Shown: positions 6,664-19,369, counted from the first letter of the stretch. The stretch is 64,000 nt of DNA from Pseudomonadota bacterium (GCA_021788645.1 JAJYKK010000003.1:1-64000), one strand, 5' to 3'. Translations and numbers: made by a program. Notes: a model not told the origin generated them from the sequence alone.

Positions 6664-7663
6664 GGCCGTGAGAACTCCCCCATGATTCCGGAAAACGACG
6701 TCGTGCCCGCGGCAACGGCCCAGATGTGCCGGAGGACATGCCCATCGGCACATCGCGCCGGGGAAAAGTCTCGGTACTATACCGCGGCGGCGCGGCTTGG
6801 GGCGAGTCCTCGCGTGGGAATCCCTGGTGCCCAAAGCGCCGAGACCGTCGTGCGCGGTAGTCCACCTTTCGCTTCGGCGCCAGACCCGATGATTGGCGCT
6901 CTTGCCCTTGATGGAGGCGATGGCCCGTCAATGTCCATCTCGCGGAAGGATGGCCACGTGGCCGTTGCAGGCCCATGACGCACACTCCGGCCATTCATGC
7001 TTGTCCAGCCTATGCGGCGGGCGGCTCGCCATGGCCCTCAGCCGGTTGTGCCGCACGCGCGGGCCCGGAAATTTGCGATGGGCGCCGCTTCCAATAGCCT
7101 GGACCACAGCCCATCGACAGCAGCACGGCCGATGAGGGAGCAGGCGGATGGCCTCGAACGTCCGGGTCGCCAGAGTCCGTGAGTGCGGGCGGCGCCAATG
7201 GGCCCATGCCCAATCATGCGCGTCAGCCTTGATACCGGAGTAACGCGAGGGCAGCCCGGCGTGGGCATCCAGCGTAATGGGTTGTTCTCGCCGCACCCTT
7301 TTGGACACGCGCCGATCATGACGCCACGGTTTCCGGTCGTGACCGGAACGGCGGATCCCGGCGCCGTCAGGCGTTCGTCGGCTGCATGTCGCTGCAACAT
7401 GTCCCGTGTTGGCTGCGGGCCATTCACCCGTTGGGTAACCAGACGTCTGGGGTCAGTATCGGGCGAGGGCCTGCGGTTCGGTGGATGGAGGGCGCAGGAG
7501 GCGTCAGAACGGTGGCGCGTCGGGTCGGTATTCGTTTCAAGCAGATGCGCACTTCGCGGCGGATACCCAGGAGACCCCCGGTCCGGCCGCCTTCGGCGGA
7601 TCGAAGAGTGCTCCCTTAGTGGACCATCTTCACCTGTTCCGACCCCCTGCACCCGAGAACCGC
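6664..7663. other. About 1 kb without a recognisable gene
   Basis: Open frames exist on both strands but none has a known domain, a convincing ribosome-binding site or a plausible composition. A TATAGT (6782-6777, minus) could serve as a -10 for the SulP gene. A 12-bp palindrome CCAGACGTCTGG is at 7439-7450, and CCGCC/GGCGG closes a small hairpin near 7588-7600 beyond the gyrB end. The region lies between accessory DNA and gyrB and may be decayed mobile DNA. Confidence 0.4.
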
Positions 7664-10174
<2,511 letters not shown>

Positions 10175-10226
10175 TTAATCTCCGTAGGCTGTCGCTGCAG
10201 CCTCAAAGGAGGATGCGCGAAAGGGA

Positions 10227-10242
10227 TGTTCCACGTGGAACA
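10227..10242. promoter_or_regulatory. parS: parS centromere site (left of origin)
   Basis: TGTTCCACGTGGAACA is a perfect 16-bp palindrome and a known variant of the ParB-binding site TGTTTCACGTGAAACA. It lies between gyrB and dnaN, touching the dnaN stop, about 1.1 kb from the probable oriC. Confidence 0.88.
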
Positions 10243-11352
10243 TCAAATGCGCATGGGCATGACCACATATTTGAAATTGGGCTCATCGGCCAGCGTGATG
10301 AGGGCGCTGGCGCCGGCGTCGCCGAAAGCGCACTGCACCTCGGTGGCCGACAGGTTGGTCAGCACGTCGAGGAGATAGGTCACGTTGAAACCGATGTCCA
10401 GGGAGTCCCCTTGATAGTCCACCTCCAGTTCCTCCTGCGCCTCTTCCTGCTCGCTGTTGGTGGAAATCACGCGCAGCGAGCCGTCGGTCAGGACCAGGCG
10501 CACCCCCCTCAGCTTCTCGTTCGACAGGATCGCGGCACGTTGCAGCGCATGCAGCAAGGTCTCCCGCGAGACGACGATGTGCTTGTCCAAGGCGGTCGGA
10601 ATCACGCGCGTGTAGTCCGGGAACTTGCCATCGATGACCTTGCTCACCAGTTCCGTGTGGCCGAACGTCAGTTTGACCTGGGAGGCCCCGATCTCGAGGC
10701 TCACCGGATCCTCGCTGTCGGCCAGCAGCTTGTAGACTTCGAGGACCGTCTTGCGCGGCAGGATCACCTCGTGCGGCACCACGTCTTGCCCCGAAACCGG
10801 GACGCCGGCAAAGCTCAAGCGATGGCCGTCGGTGGCCACCACGTGCAAGGCTTGCGGACTGGCCACGAGCAGCGCGCCATTGAGGTAATAGCGGATATCC
10901 TGCTGGGCCATGGCATATTGTACCAGACCGAGGGCCCGTTTCAGCTCGCGCTCCGTGAGCCGGAGCGTCGCGATCGGCTCGCTCAAGGGCGCGAGCCGCG
11001 GGAAATGGTCGGCCGGCAGCGTCTGCAGGCTGAAGCGGCTTCGCCCGGCGCGCACCGTAACTTTGGAATCCACGGCCTCGAGCACGACCGGCGTGTCCTC
11101 CGGCAAGGAGCGGCAGATGTCCTGCAGCTTCTTGGCCGACACGGTGATGGAAAAGTCCGCACGCCCGGCATCGGCCGGCGCGCTGACGGTGATCTGGATC
11201 TCCAGGTCGGTGGCGATGAAATCCAGCCGGTCGGACACCCGTGCGATCAGGACATTGGATAGAATCGGGAGGGTGTGACGGCGCTCGACAATGCCCACGG
11301 CCGCCTGCAGTGGACGCAGCAGCGCATCGCGGGTCGTTTCCAATAGAATCAT
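10243..11352 (-). CDS. dnaN: DNA polymerase III beta subunit (sliding clamp)
   Basis: This 369-residue protein forms the ring that holds polymerase III on DNA. It starts MILLETTRDALLRPLQAAVG, then RRHTLPILSNVLI, the usual beta-clamp opening, and has three repeated clamp domains (about 1-120, 125-245, 247-369). It ends in YVVMPMRI, the conserved hydrophobic pocket tail that receives clamp-binding peptides. The length matches the family. It lies between dnaA and gyrB on the minus strand; the 188 bp that separates it from dnaA holds the candidate origin. Confidence 0.97.
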   Translation of the reverse strand: MILLETTRDALLRPLQAAVGIVERRHTLPILSNVLIARVSDRLDFIATDLEIQITVSAPADAGRADFSITVSAKKLQDICRSLPEDTPVVLEAVDSKVTVRAGRSRFSLQTLPADHFPRLAPLSEPIATLRLTERELKRALGLVQYAMAQQDIRYYLNGALLVASPQALHVVATDGHRLSFAGVPVSGQDVVPHEVILPRKTVLEVYKLLADSEDPVSLEIGASQVKLTFGHTELVSKVIDGKFPDYTRVIPTALDKHIVVSRETLLHALQRAAILSNEKLRGVRLVLTDGSLRVISTNSEQEEAQEELEVDYQGDSLDIGFNVTYLLDVLTNLSATEVQCAFGDAGASALITLADEPNFKYVVMPMRI

Positions 11353-11540
11353 TGTTTTCTACCTAGAGATCGATAATAAGGCGCAGGGGATAAGTGTATA
11401 GCAAAAATTTCTCGTTGTTAATCAATGTAGAAGCTTTGTTCCTCGGGGTGCCCTGATCCGGTATGGCCTGTGGACGGATTGTGGATCGTTTTCGACGCCC
11501 CGCCGATCGGGGCAGTTATCCCCATTGTGTCTACAGGTAT
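11353..11540. other. oriC: Probable replication origin (oriC) between dnaA and dnaN
   Basis: This 188-bp spacer contains DnaA-box-like nonamers: TTATCCCCA at 11516-11524 (one change from TTATCCACA), TGTGGATCG at 11480-11488 and AGGGGATAA near 11385-11393. An A+T-rich stretch at about 11395-11445 stands out in GC-rich DNA and could be the unwinding element. Two parS sites lie 1.1 kb to one side and 5.2 kb to the other. Another TTATCCCCA is at 12932-12940 in the dnaA-rpmH gap, so part of the origin may be there. GC-skew analysis would settle the exact position. Confidence 0.55.
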
Positions 11541-12863
11541 TCAACTGGTGAGCACTTGCAACAGCAGGGCGAAATCCTTGGCGGTGCTCGGATCGTCCTT
11601 CTTGAGTTCGGCTATCTTGCGGCAGGCATGCAAGACCGTCGTGTGGTCGCGGCCGCCGAAGGCATCGCCGATGTCGGGAAGGCTGTGCTGCGTGAGTTCC
11701 TTGGCGAGCGCCATGGCCATCTGGCGCGGGCGGGCGATGTTGCGCGAGCGCTTCTTGGAATACATCTCGGCGACCTTGATCTTGTAGTAGTCGGCCACCG
11801 TCTTCTGGATATTCTCGATCGAGATCAGCCGCTTTTGCACGGCCAGAAGGTCCTTGAGCGCCTCCTTGGTCAGTTCCAGGGAAATCGGCTGTCCATTGAA
11901 GCGGGCATAGGCGATGACCCTCTTCATGGCGCCTTCCAGTTCCCGGACGTTCGAGCGGACCTGCTTGGCGATGAAGAAGGCGACGTTCTCGTCAAGCTTC
12001 ACCTTCTCCGCGCACGCCTTCTTCAGCAGGATGGCGACGCGCATTTCCAGTTCCGGCGGTTCGATGGCGACGGTCAGCCCCCACCCGAAGCGGGAAATGA
12101 GACGGTCTTCCATGCCCGCGATCTCCTTGGGATAGGTATCGCAGGTGATGACGACTTGCTTCTTGGTCTCGATCAGCGCGTTGAAGGCGTAGAAGAACTC
12201 CTCTTGCGTGCGGCTCTTCCCGCTGAAGAACTGGATGTCGTCGATGAGGAGCAGATCCAGCGAATGGTAGTAGCGCTTGAACTCGTCGAAGGCCTTGTGC
12301 TGGTAGGCGCGCACGACATCCGACACGTAGCGTTCGGCGTGAATGTAGCTGATGCGCGCGTGGTGCTGCTGCTCCTTGACGAAGTTGCCGATGGCCTGGA
12401 TCAGGTGGGTCTTTCCGAGACCCACGCCGCCGTAGACGAACAGCGGATTGTAGGCGGTGCCCAGATGCTCGCCGATCTGCAAGGCGGCAGCGCGCGCCAA
12501 CTGGTTGGCGCGGCCGGTGACGAAGCTGTCGAAGGTGAAAGCCGGATTCAGCCGCGTGTGGTCGGCGGCTGGGGCCGCCGGTGCGACGCTGGGCTGCGGC
12601 CGCGGCGGCTGGGCGAGGGGCGGCTGGCCGTCGCCCAGCACGAGGGAGATCGGCACGGGCCGCGCGAAATACTCCTCGGCGAGGCGCTGAATCTGCGGAA
12701 AGAACTTGTCCTTGACCCACTGCATCACGAAACGGTTGGGCGCCGTCACCTCGACCGATCCGTCGGCCACCTTGACCGTCAGCGGCTTGATCCAGGTGTT
12801 GAACTGCTGCGAGGTGAGCTCCTTCTGCAGTCGCGCCGCGCAGGATGGCCAAAAGTTTTCCAT
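11541..12863 (-). CDS. dnaA: Chromosomal replication initiator DnaA
   Basis: From the ATG at 12863 the 440-residue protein opens [16 protein letters not shown], the usual beta-proteobacterial start; upstream in-frame starts at 12920 and 13022 add sequence foreign to the family. Domain I covers about 1-85, followed by a Pro/Ala-rich linker to about 115. The AAA+ domain has Walker [16 protein letters not shown] and Walker [10 protein letters not shown]. The C-terminal domain carries the DnaA-box signature [15 protein letters not shown]. It binds oriC boxes and melts DNA to start replication. It is the first gene of the leftward dnaA-dnaN-gyrB series and diverges from rpmH. Confidence 0.96.
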   Translation of the reverse strand: MENFWPSCAARLQKELTSQQFNTWIKPLTVKVADGSVEVTAPNRFVMQWVKDKFFPQIQRLAEEYFARPVPISLVLGDGQPPLAQPPRPQPSVAPAAPAADHTRLNPAFTFDSFVTGRANQLARAAALQIGEHLGTAYNPLFVYGGVGLGKTHLIQAIGNFVKEQQHHARISYIHAERYVSDVVRAYQHKAFDEFKRYYHSLDLLLIDDIQFFSGKSRTQEEFFYAFNALIETKKQVVITCDTYPKEIAGMEDRLISRFGWGLTVAIEPPELEMRVAILLKKACAEKVKLDENVAFFIAKQVRSNVRELEGAMKRVIAYARFNGQPISLELTKEALKDLLAVQKRLISIENIQKTVADYYKIKVAEMYSKKRSRNIARPRQMAMALAKELTQHSLPDIGDAFGGRDHTTVLHACRKIAELKKDDPSTAKDFALLLQVLTS

Positions 12864-12960
12864 AGGACGAGCGGGGGCTTCGCTGGCGTAGGTGTGGGTG
12901 GGGAGGGAACGTCGGGCCATTTTACTGCAAGTTATCCCCAGGGGGGCAAATAATTGGGAC

Positions 12961-12990
12961 TTGACACAGAAGGCCAAAAACCGGTGTAAT
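12961..12990 (+). promoter_or_regulatory. Predicted promoter of rpmH
   Basis: TTGACA at 12961-12966, an 18-base spacer and TGTAAT at 12985-12990 give a strong sigma70 pattern, about 30 bases before the rpmH start. It should drive rpmH-rnpA-yidD-yidC. Confidence 0.75.
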
Positions 12991-13020
12991 TTCACATTTT
13001 TAAGACGCGGGAAGTGGATC

Positions 13021-13155
13021 ATGAAACGAACCTATCAACCCTCCGTCGTGCGGCGGCGCCGGACCCATGGATTCCTCACGCGCATGAAGACGCGCGGAGG
13101 TCAGGCCGTCATCCGGGCGCGGCGCGCGAAGGGGCGGACGCGGCTCGGCGTCTAG
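13021..13155 (+). CDS. rpmH: 50S ribosomal protein L34
   Basis: The product is 44 residues: [20 protein letters not shown], followed by [19 protein letters not shown] and ending RTRLGV. It is extremely basic and exactly the family length. The start at 13021 follows GGGAAGTGGATC. L34 is a late-assembling large-subunit protein. Its position beside dnaA and before rnpA is one of the most conserved origin markers in bacteria. Confidence 0.97.
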   Translation: MKRTYQPSVVRRRRTHGFLTRMKTRGGQAVIRARRAKGRTRLGV

Positions 13156-13164
13156 GTCGCCGGG

Positions 13165-13542
13165 GTGCGGGAAGCCCAGGGGAAAGGCCTGCCCAAGGGC
13201 GCGAGAGTGCGCAAAACGGATGAGTTCTCATCCGTTTTTGCTTTCCGGTGCCGCACGAAGGGCGCCTTCTTCCAGGTCTTCGCCAAGCCCAACGGGGGAC
13301 AGGGTCCCCGCCTCGGGCTGGTGGTGAGCCGGCGGGTCGAGCGGCGGGCGGTACGGCGCAATCGGATGAAGCGGGTGTTGCGCGAGGCGTTCCGGAAGGC
13401 CCGCCCGACGCTGCCCAGCCTCGACTGGGTGGTTCGCGTGCATACCGGCTTCGTCGACGTCGACTCGGATCGGGTGGCAGGGGAACTGATGCGCCAATTC
13501 GGTGTTCTTACGCGAAAATGTCACGCTGGCTTGTCATCCTGA
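13165..13542 (+). CDS. rnpA: Ribonuclease P protein component
   Basis: This basic protein of about 125 residues starts from the GTG at 13165; a second GTG at 13207 would give a shorter form starting [11 protein letters not shown]. It has the family pattern [19 protein letters not shown], whose RNR segment contacts the RNase P RNA and tRNA leader. The protein helps the catalytic RNA mature tRNA 5' ends. It follows rpmH by 9 bases and its 3' end overlaps the yidD start, as is usual for this operon. Confidence 0.93.
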   Translation: MREAQGKGLPKGARVRKTDEFSSVFAFRCRTKGAFFQVFAKPNGGQGPRLGLVVSRRVERRAVRRNRMKRVLREAFRKARPTLPSLDWVVRVHTGFVDVDSDRVAGELMRQFGVLTRKCHAGLSS

Positions 13543-13727
13543 TCCGCGGCTACCAATGGTGCATCAGCCCGCTGCTGGGTCCGCGGTGCCGCTATACCCC
13601 GAGCTGCTCCGAGTATACCTGCCAGGCACTCGAGAAATACGGGCTCATCAAAGGCCTGGGCTTGGGCCTGCGGCGGATCGCCCGTTGCCATCCCTGGCAT
13701 CCCGGGGGGTATGATCCGCTCCCCTGA
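13518..13727 (+). CDS. yidD: Membrane protein insertion efficiency factor YidD
   Basis: The 69-residue protein starts [20 protein letters not shown] and continues through [21 protein letters not shown] to [12 protein letters not shown], closely matching the YidD consensus with its three conserved cysteines. It is amphipathic and membrane-associated, and helps YidC-dependent insertion. The start overlaps the rnpA end by 25 bases and yidC follows 20 bases later, so the genes are probably co-translated. Confidence 0.94.
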   Translation: MSRWLVILIRGYQWCISPLLGPRCRYTPSCSEYTCQALEKYGLIKGLGLGLRRIARCHPWHPGGYDPLP

Positions 13728-13747
13728 AAGCTCTTTTTGGCAAGAAC

Positions 13748-15379
13748 ATGGATATCCAACGCATCATCGTCTTCATCGTCTTTTCCATGTCGATCGTCCT
13801 GCTGTGGGATGCTTGGCAGAAGGAACACGAAACGCCCGCCCCGCCGGTCGCGGTGCACGCGACCTCGGCGGTGCCGAGTGCCGTGCCCGCGCTCCCGCAA
13901 CCCGCGGTGCCTGGCGCGCCTGCCGCCACCCCGCTGCCCGCCCATGTCCCGGTCGTCCACGTGCGCACCGACCTGTTCTCGGCGGACATCAGCACGCTCG
14001 GGGGGGACATCGATCACTTGGCCTTGCTGCGCTTCAACGCCCCGGGAAAGCGGGCGCAACCGCTCGTCCTGCTCGACCCCCGGCCGTCCGATCTCTATAT
14101 GACGCAATCGGGGTTCGTCGATAGCGGCTTGCCGGACCACAAGATGCTCTACGCCGCGCCGCGCACGAACTACGTGCTGGGGGCAGGGCAGAAGCATCTC
14201 GCGCTCAGCTTCGACTGGGCGGCCAACGGCCTGCAGGTGACCAAGACGTACACCTTTACGCGCGGCAGCTATGTGGTGGGACTCACGTACACCGTGAAGA
14301 ACGCGACGCAGCGCGTCGTCCGACCGGTGGCCTATTTCCAGTTTCTGCGCAACGGTGCCCCGCCGGCCGGCAATCCGCGCTTCGTCAAGACCTTCACCGG
14401 TCCGGCCTATTACACGGCGAAGGGGAAGTTTCAGACCGTCGATTTCAGCGACATTGCGAAGGGAGACCTCACCCTCCCCGGGTCCGTGGACAACGGGTGG
14501 ATCGCCATGCTGCAGCACTATTTCCTCGGCGCCTGGCTGCCCGAGGGGACGGTCGCCCGTCAGTTCTATATGCGGCAGGTCGGGCCGGACCGCTATACCG
14601 CCGGGGTCATGGTGCCGGCGGGACAGCTCGCGCCCGGCGCCACGCTCGCCCTGCCGATGCGGCTCTACCTGGGCCCGGAAGATCCCGTCCGGCTGGGGGC
14701 GCTCGCGCCCGGGCTCAACCTCACCGTCAATTACGGCTGGCTCACGGTCATCGCCTCGCCGCTCTTCTGGGTGCTCGCCTTCATCCAGAAGGGCGTGGGC
14801 AACTGGGGTCTGGCGATCATTCTGCTGACGGTGCTCATCAAGCTGGTCTTCTTCCCGCTGTCGGCCAAGAGCTATCGCTCGATGGCGCAGATGCGGGTGC
14901 TCGCCCCCAAGATGCAGCGCATCAAGGAACAATACGGCGAGGATCGCGAGCGCCTCCATCAGGCGATGATGGAGCTTTACAAGACGGAGAAGGTCAATCC
15001 CCTCGGCGGCTGCCTGCCGGTCGTCGTGCAAATCCCGGTGTTCATCACCCTCTACCGCGTGCTGTTGTCGTCGGTGGACCTTCGCCAGGCGCCCTTCGTG
15101 CTGTGGATCCACGACCTGTCGGTACCCGATCCGTACTACGTGCTGCCGATCGTCCTGGGCCTGGTCATGCTCCTGCAGACGAGGCTCAACCCGACACCGC
15201 CCGATCCCATGCAGGCCAAGGTCATGATGATCATGCCGCTCGCCTTCGGGATATTCTTCCTGTTCCTCCCGTCGGGGCTGGTGCTCTATTACCTGGTGAA
15301 CAACCTGCTGTCGATCGGCCAGCAGTGGTACATCACCCGCTCGCTCGAGCGGCATAAGTCGGGGCATGGCGAACGCTGA
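13748..15379 (+). CDS. yidC: Membrane protein insertase YidC
   Basis: This is a 543-residue inner-membrane insertase. An N-terminal membrane anchor (residues 4-21, IQRIIVFIVFSMSIVLLWDA) is followed by an Ala/Pro-rich linker and the periplasmic beta-sandwich to about 320. Five membrane segments form the insertase core from about 335 to 535, including GNWGLAIILLTVLIKLVFFP and the charged hairpin MAQMRVLAPKMQRIKEQYGE. The length matches Gram-negative YidC. It inserts and folds membrane proteins, among them the Fo subunits c and a encoded further along. The 3' end overlaps mnmE by 14 bases. Confidence 0.97.
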   Translation: MDIQRIIVFIVFSMSIVLLWDAWQKEHETPAPPVAVHATSAVPSAVPALPQPAVPGAPAATPLPAHVPVVHVRTDLFSADISTLGGDIDHLALLRFNAPGKRAQPLVLLDPRPSDLYMTQSGFVDSGLPDHKMLYAAPRTNYVLGAGQKHLALSFDWAANGLQVTKTYTFTRGSYVVGLTYTVKNATQRVVRPVAYFQFLRNGAPPAGNPRFVKTFTGPAYYTAKGKFQTVDFSDIAKGDLTLPGSVDNGWIAMLQHYFLGAWLPEGTVARQFYMRQVGPDRYTAGVMVPAGQLAPGATLALPMRLYLGPEDPVRLGALAPGLNLTVNYGWLTVIASPLFWVLAFIQKGVGNWGLAIILLTVLIKLVFFPLSAKSYRSMAQMRVLAPKMQRIKEQYGEDRERLHQAMMELYKTEKVNPLGGCLPVVVQIPVFITLYRVLLSSVDLRQAPFVLWIHDLSVPDPYYVLPIVLGLVMLLQTRLNPTPPDPMQAKVMMIMPLAFGIFFLFLPSGLVLYYLVNNLLSIGQQWYITRSLERHKSGHGER

Positions 15380-16706
15380 CACCATCGCGGCGACGGCGAC
15401 GGCCCCCGGCCGCGGGGGCATCGGGGTGCTGCGGGTCTCCGGCCCGCGGGTCCCGGACATCGCCGAGGCGATGCTGGGGGCCTGCCCCCGGCCCCGCCAC
15501 GCGACGCTGGGCGATTTCAGGGATGCCGGCGGCAGCCTGATCGATCAGGGCCTCGCGCTCTACTTCCCCGCCCCCCACTCCTATACCGGCGAGGACGTCC
15601 TGGAATTGCAGGGGCACGGCGGCATGGCCGTGCAACGCCTGCTGCTGGCCCGGGTGTTGGCGCTCGGCGCCAGGCTCGCGGAGCCGGGCGAGTTCACGAA
15701 ACGCGCCTACCTCGCGGGCAAGCTCGACCTCGCGCAGGCCGAGGCGGTGGCCGACCTCATCGATGCCGCCTCCGCCCAAGCGGCGCGCAGCGCCGCCCGG
15801 TCGCTGGAAGGCGAGTTCTCGCGCACGGTGGACGCCTTGGTCGCCGGCCTCATCGACGCGCGCATGTACCTGGAGGCCACCCTGGATTTTCCGGAGGAGG
15901 ATCTGGACGGGCACGCCGCCACCCGCACGCGCGCCGACGTCGCTGCCCTCCTTGGCCGGGTGCGGGAAGTCGAGCGCGCGGCCGCCGCCGGGCGCCTGCT
16001 GCGCGAGGGGCTGCGCGTCGTGCTGGCGGGACAGCCCAACGTCGGCAAGTCGAGCCTGCTCAACCGGCTGGCGGGCGACGAGGTGGCAATCGTCACCGCG
16101 GTGCCGGGCACCACCCGCGACCCGATCCGCGAGACCCTTTCCCTCGAGGGGGTGCCGCTCCATGTCACGGACACGGCCGGCCTGCGCGAGACGGAAGATG
16201 CCGTCGAACGGATCGGCGTCGAGAAGGCGTGGGACGCGCTCGCCAAGGCCGATGCCGTGCTGCTCGTGCTGGACGCCCGCGAAGGGTGTGGGGCGGCCGA
16301 CCGCGCCGTCTTGGCGCGGGTGCCGGCCGGGGTGCCAATCCTGGAGATCCACAACAAGATCGACCTGGCGGGCCCCTCCACCCGGGTGCCGGCGGAAGAG
16401 GGCGCGCCCGCGGTGTTCGTCTCGGCGCTGACCGGCGAGGGCATGGACGACCTCAAGCGCGCGGTTCTCGCCTTGGCGGGCGGGGCGCCGGGGGCGGAGG
16501 GCGTCTTCATGGCCCGCGAGCGGCATGTGCGGGCGCTCGCGCTCGCCCGCGAGCGCCTCGAGGCCGCGGGCGAACCCGGGCTCGGCCCGGAGCTGGTCGC
16601 CGAGGAGCTGCGTCTCGCGCAAGAGGCGCTCAATGCCATCACCGGGGCCTTCGGCGCGGACGACCTGCTGGGCGAGATCTTCTCCCGCTTCTGCATCGGG
16701 AAGTAA
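15366..16706 (+). CDS. mnmE: tRNA uridine-5-carboxymethylaminomethyl modification GTPase MnmE
   Basis: This 446-residue protein works with MnmG to modify the wobble uridine of several tRNAs. The N-terminal tetrahydrofolate-binding domain begins MANADTIAATATAPGRGGIG. The G domain (about 215-375) shows AGQPNVGKSSLLNRL (G1), GTTRDPI (G2), DTAGLRET (G3) and NKID (G4). The C-terminus ends FSRFCIGK, retaining the conserved cysteine of the CIGK tail. The start lies within the last codons of yidC, so translation is coupled. A parS site and the mnmG promoter region follow. Confidence 0.96.
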   Translation: MANADTIAATATAPGRGGIGVLRVSGPRVPDIAEAMLGACPRPRHATLGDFRDAGGSLIDQGLALYFPAPHSYTGEDVLELQGHGGMAVQRLLLARVLALGARLAEPGEFTKRAYLAGKLDLAQAEAVADLIDAASAQAARSAARSLEGEFSRTVDALVAGLIDARMYLEATLDFPEEDLDGHAATRTRADVAALLGRVREVERAAAAGRLLREGLRVVLAGQPNVGKSSLLNRLAGDEVAIVTAVPGTTRDPIRETLSLEGVPLHVTDTAGLRETEDAVERIGVEKAWDALAKADAVLLVLDAREGCGAADRAVLARVPAGVPILEIHNKIDLAGPSTRVPAEEGAPAVFVSALTGEGMDDLKRAVLALAGGAPGAEGVFMARERHVRALALARERLEAAGEPGLGPELVAEELRLAQEALNAITGAFGADDLLGEIFSRFCIGK

Positions 16707-16751
16707 GGCGCGCCTGGAGGCCTTCGGGCAGGGACCGTGGTGGGCGGGTGA

Positions 16752-16767
16752 TGTTTCACGTGAAACA
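16752..16767. promoter_or_regulatory. parS: parS centromere site (right of origin), perfect consensus
   Basis: TGTTTCACGTGAAACA is the exact bacterial parS consensus. It lies between mnmE and mnmG, upstream of the parAB genes whose ParB should nucleate here. Just downstream a TATAAT at 16796-16801 may be the -10 of the mnmG promoter. Confidence 0.95.
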
Positions 16768-16826
16768 TCGGCTGCTATTTTGCCGCGGGCAAGCATATAA
16801 TCCCCCTTCTTCATGAGCGCGCAATC

Positions 16827-18743
16827 ATGACCCTATCGCCAGAATTTGATGTCATTGTGGTCGGCGGCGGCCATGCCGGCACCGAGGCGGCCCTGGCGGC
16901 CGCCCGCATGGGCGCGCGCACGCTGCTCGTCACGCAGAGCATCGAGACGCTCGGCCAGATGTCCTGCAATCCCTCCATTGGAGGCATCGGCAAGGGCCAC
17001 CTGGTCAAGGAGATCGATGCGCTGGGCGGTGCGATGGCGCAAGCCGCCGACGAGGCGGGGATCCAGTTTCGCATCCTCAACGCGAGCAAGGGTCCGGCGG
17101 TGCGCGCCACCCGCGCCCAGGCCGACCGGGTGCTCTATCGCCAGGCGATCCGCACGCGCCTCGAATCGCAGCCCAACCTGTGCCTGTTTCAGCAGGCGGT
17201 CGAAGACCTGCGCGTGGAGGGAGACGCGGTGCGCGGGATCGTCACGCAGATTGGCCTGACCTTCACCGCCCGTTCGGTCGTCCTTACGGCCGGCACCTTC
17301 CTCGCAGGCCTCATCCATGTCGGGCAATCCCACTATGCCGCCGGCAGGGCCGGTGACCCGCCCGCCGCCGCGCTGGCGGCCCGCCTGCGCGAACTTGCGC
17401 TGCCGGCCGGCCGGCTCAAGACCGGCACGCCCCCGCGCCTGGACGGGAGAAGCCTCGACTACGGCGTGATGGAGCGCCAGCCCGGGGACGACCCGGTGCC
17501 GGTCTTCTCGTTCCTGGGAACGGCCGCCCAGCACCCCGCCCAGCTCCCGTGCTGGGCGACGCGCACCGTGGCGGCCACCCACGACATCATCCGCGGCGGA
17601 CTGTCCCGCTCGCCGCTCTATACGGGCGTCATCGAGGGCGTGGGCCCGCGCTACTGTCCCTCGATCGAGGACAAGGTGGTGCGCTTTGCGGCCAAGGACA
17701 GCCATCCCATCTTCGTCGAGCCGGAAGGCCTAGGCACCCACGAGGTCTATCCCAACGGCATCTCGACGAGCCTGCCCTACGATGTCCAGCTTGCCCTGGT
17801 GCATTCCATTCCGGGCTTCGAGCGTGCCCACATCACGCGCCCGGGGTACGCCATCGAGTACGACTATTTCGACCCGCGGGGCCTCACGCGCTCGCTGGAG
17901 ACGCGCGCGGTGTCGGGCCTGTTCTTCGCCGGGCAGATCAACGGGACCACCGGGTACGAGGAGGCCGCCGCCCAGGGGCTGCTTGCCGGCACCAATGCCG
18001 CCTTGCACGCGCAAGGCCGGGAGCCGTGGTGCCCCCGGCGCGAGGAGGCCTACCTCGGCGTGATGGTGGACGATCTGGTGACGCGCGGGGTCACCGAGCC
18101 CTATCGCATGTTCACCAGCCGTGCGGAGTACCGGCTGCGGCTGCGCGAGGACAATGCCGATTTGCGGCTTACCGAGAGCGGCCGTCGGCTGGGACTCGTC
18201 GGCGACGAGCGCTGGGCGCGCTTTGACGCCAAGCGCGAGGCGATCGCCCGCGAAATCGAGCGCCTCAAGTCCACCTGGGTCCATCCCCAAACGGTGGCGC
18301 CGGAGGCCGCGCAGACCCTGCTGGGGCGCGCGCTCGAGCGCGAATACGCGCTCTACGACCTGCTGCGCCGACCGGAAGTGAGCATCCGGCAACTCGCCGC
18401 GACCGTCGATCCCGGGGGAGCGCAGGTGCCTCCGGAGGTGGCCGAACAGGTGGAGATCCAGGCCAAGTACCAGGGCTATATCGAGCGCCAGGAGGCCGAG
18501 GTCGAGCGCCTGCGCGCCCAGGAGGACCTGCGCCTGCCCGCCGATCTGGACTACGCGGCGCTGACGGGCCTTTCCATCGAAGTGCGCCAGAAGCTGGCGC
18601 GCCATCGCCCGGAGACTCTCGGGCAGGCCGCGCGCATTTCCGGCGTCACCCCCGCCGCGCTCTCGGTCCTGCTGGTCCATCTGCGGCGCGCCGCGGGGGT
18701 GACCCCGGCGGTGCGCGCCCCTCGCCAGGGCCTCGCCACATGA
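16827..18743 (+). CDS. mnmG: tRNA uridine-5-carboxymethylaminomethyl modification enzyme MnmG (GidA)
   Basis: This 638-residue FAD protein is the partner of MnmE. The dinucleotide-binding loop is at residues 11-30 ([20 protein letters not shown]). Family motifs [30 protein letters not shown]-like ([19 protein letters not shown]) and [17 protein letters not shown] are intact, and the C-terminal MnmE-binding helical domain is complete. Its stop overlaps the rsmG start by 4 bases (ATGA). It heads the series mnmG-rsmG-parA-parB, probably from a promoter just after parS. Confidence 0.97.
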   Translation: MTLSPEFDVIVVGGGHAGTEAALAAARMGARTLLVTQSIETLGQMSCNPSIGGIGKGHLVKEIDALGGAMAQAADEAGIQFRILNASKGPAVRATRAQADRVLYRQAIRTRLESQPNLCLFQQAVEDLRVEGDAVRGIVTQIGLTFTARSVVLTAGTFLAGLIHVGQSHYAAGRAGDPPAAALAARLRELALPAGRLKTGTPPRLDGRSLDYGVMERQPGDDPVPVFSFLGTAAQHPAQLPCWATRTVAATHDIIRGGLSRSPLYTGVIEGVGPRYCPSIEDKVVRFAAKDSHPIFVEPEGLGTHEVYPNGISTSLPYDVQLALVHSIPGFERAHITRPGYAIEYDYFDPRGLTRSLETRAVSGLFFAGQINGTTGYEEAAAQGLLAGTNAALHAQGREPWCPRREEAYLGVMVDDLVTRGVTEPYRMFTSRAEYRLRLREDNADLRLTESGRRLGLVGDERWARFDAKREAIAREIERLKSTWVHPQTVAPEAAQTLLGRALEREYALYDLLRRPEVSIRQLAATVDPGGAQVPPEVAEQVEIQAKYQGYIERQEAEVERLRAQEDLRLPADLDYAALTGLSIEVRQKLARHRPETLGQAARISGVTPAALSVLLVHLRRAAGVTPAVRAPRQGLAT

Positions 18744-19369
18744 GCTTGGCGGACGAACTGGCGCAGGGCCTCGCCGCGCTCGGCCTGGCCGTGCCCCCGG
18801 AGGCGGGCGGCCGGCTGCTGCGCTATGTCGACCTGCTCGAGAAATGGAACCGCGTCTACAACCTGACCGCGATTCGCGACCCGCGCAGGATGCTGCCCTA
18901 TCATATTCTGGATAGCCTGGCGGTGGCGCCCTACGTGACCGGCGCAAGCCTGCTCGACGTCGGGGCGGGCGCGGGGCTGCCGGGGATCCCGCTCGCGATC
19001 GCGCGCCCGGACCTTTGCGTCACGCTGCTGGACAGCAGCCACAAGAAGACCGCCTTCTTGCAGCAGGCGGTCATCGAGCTGGCGCTCGCCCGCGTCGATG
19101 TGGTGTGCTCGCGCGTGGAGGAGTGGGCCGGGGGCCCTTACGATTGCCTCATCTCCCGCGCCTTCTCGGACCTCGCGGAGGGGGTGCGGCTCGCGCGCCA
19201 CCTGCTGGCGCCGGGAGGCCGCCTGCTGGCCATGAAGGGGGTCTATCCGTACGAGGAGCTTGCCCAGCTCCCGGCCGATGTGGTGCCCGTCGACGTCCGG
19301 GCACTGACCGTGCCGGGCCTCGAGGGCAGCCGACATGTGGTCATCATGCAGGTGAAGTCCGATGCCTAA
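18740..19369 (+). CDS. rsmG: 16S rRNA (guanine-N7)-methyltransferase RsmG (GidB)
   Basis: This 209-residue SAM-dependent enzyme methylates G527 of 16S rRNA. The SAM loop is [20 protein letters not shown] (about residues 71-90), followed by [18 protein letters not shown] and [12 protein letters not shown], all characteristic of GidB. Loss of this enzyme is known to give low-level streptomycin resistance in other bacteria; here it appears intact. It overlaps mnmG by 4 bases and parA by 8. Confidence 0.95.
   Translation: MSLADELAQGLAALGLAVPPEAGGRLLRYVDLLEKWNRVYNLTAIRDPRRMLPYHILDSLAVAPYVTGASLLDVGAGAGLPGIPLAIARPDLCVTLLDSSHKKTAFLQQAVIELALARVDVVCSRVEEWAGGPYDCLISRAFSDLAEGVRLARHLLAPGGRLLAMKGVYPYEELAQLPADVVPVDVRALTVPGLEGSRHVVIMQVKSDA

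Noticed and set aside
12864-13022. Longer DnaA starting upstream at 13022 or 12920
   Set aside because: The added residues do not belong to the family, would overlap the rpmH promoter, and the canonical MENFW start is at 12863.
15366-16706. Overlapping long frames on both strands of mnmE as separate genes
   Set aside because: They are Ser/Arg/Pro-rich shadow frames, while mnmE has all GTPase motifs and the CIGK tail.
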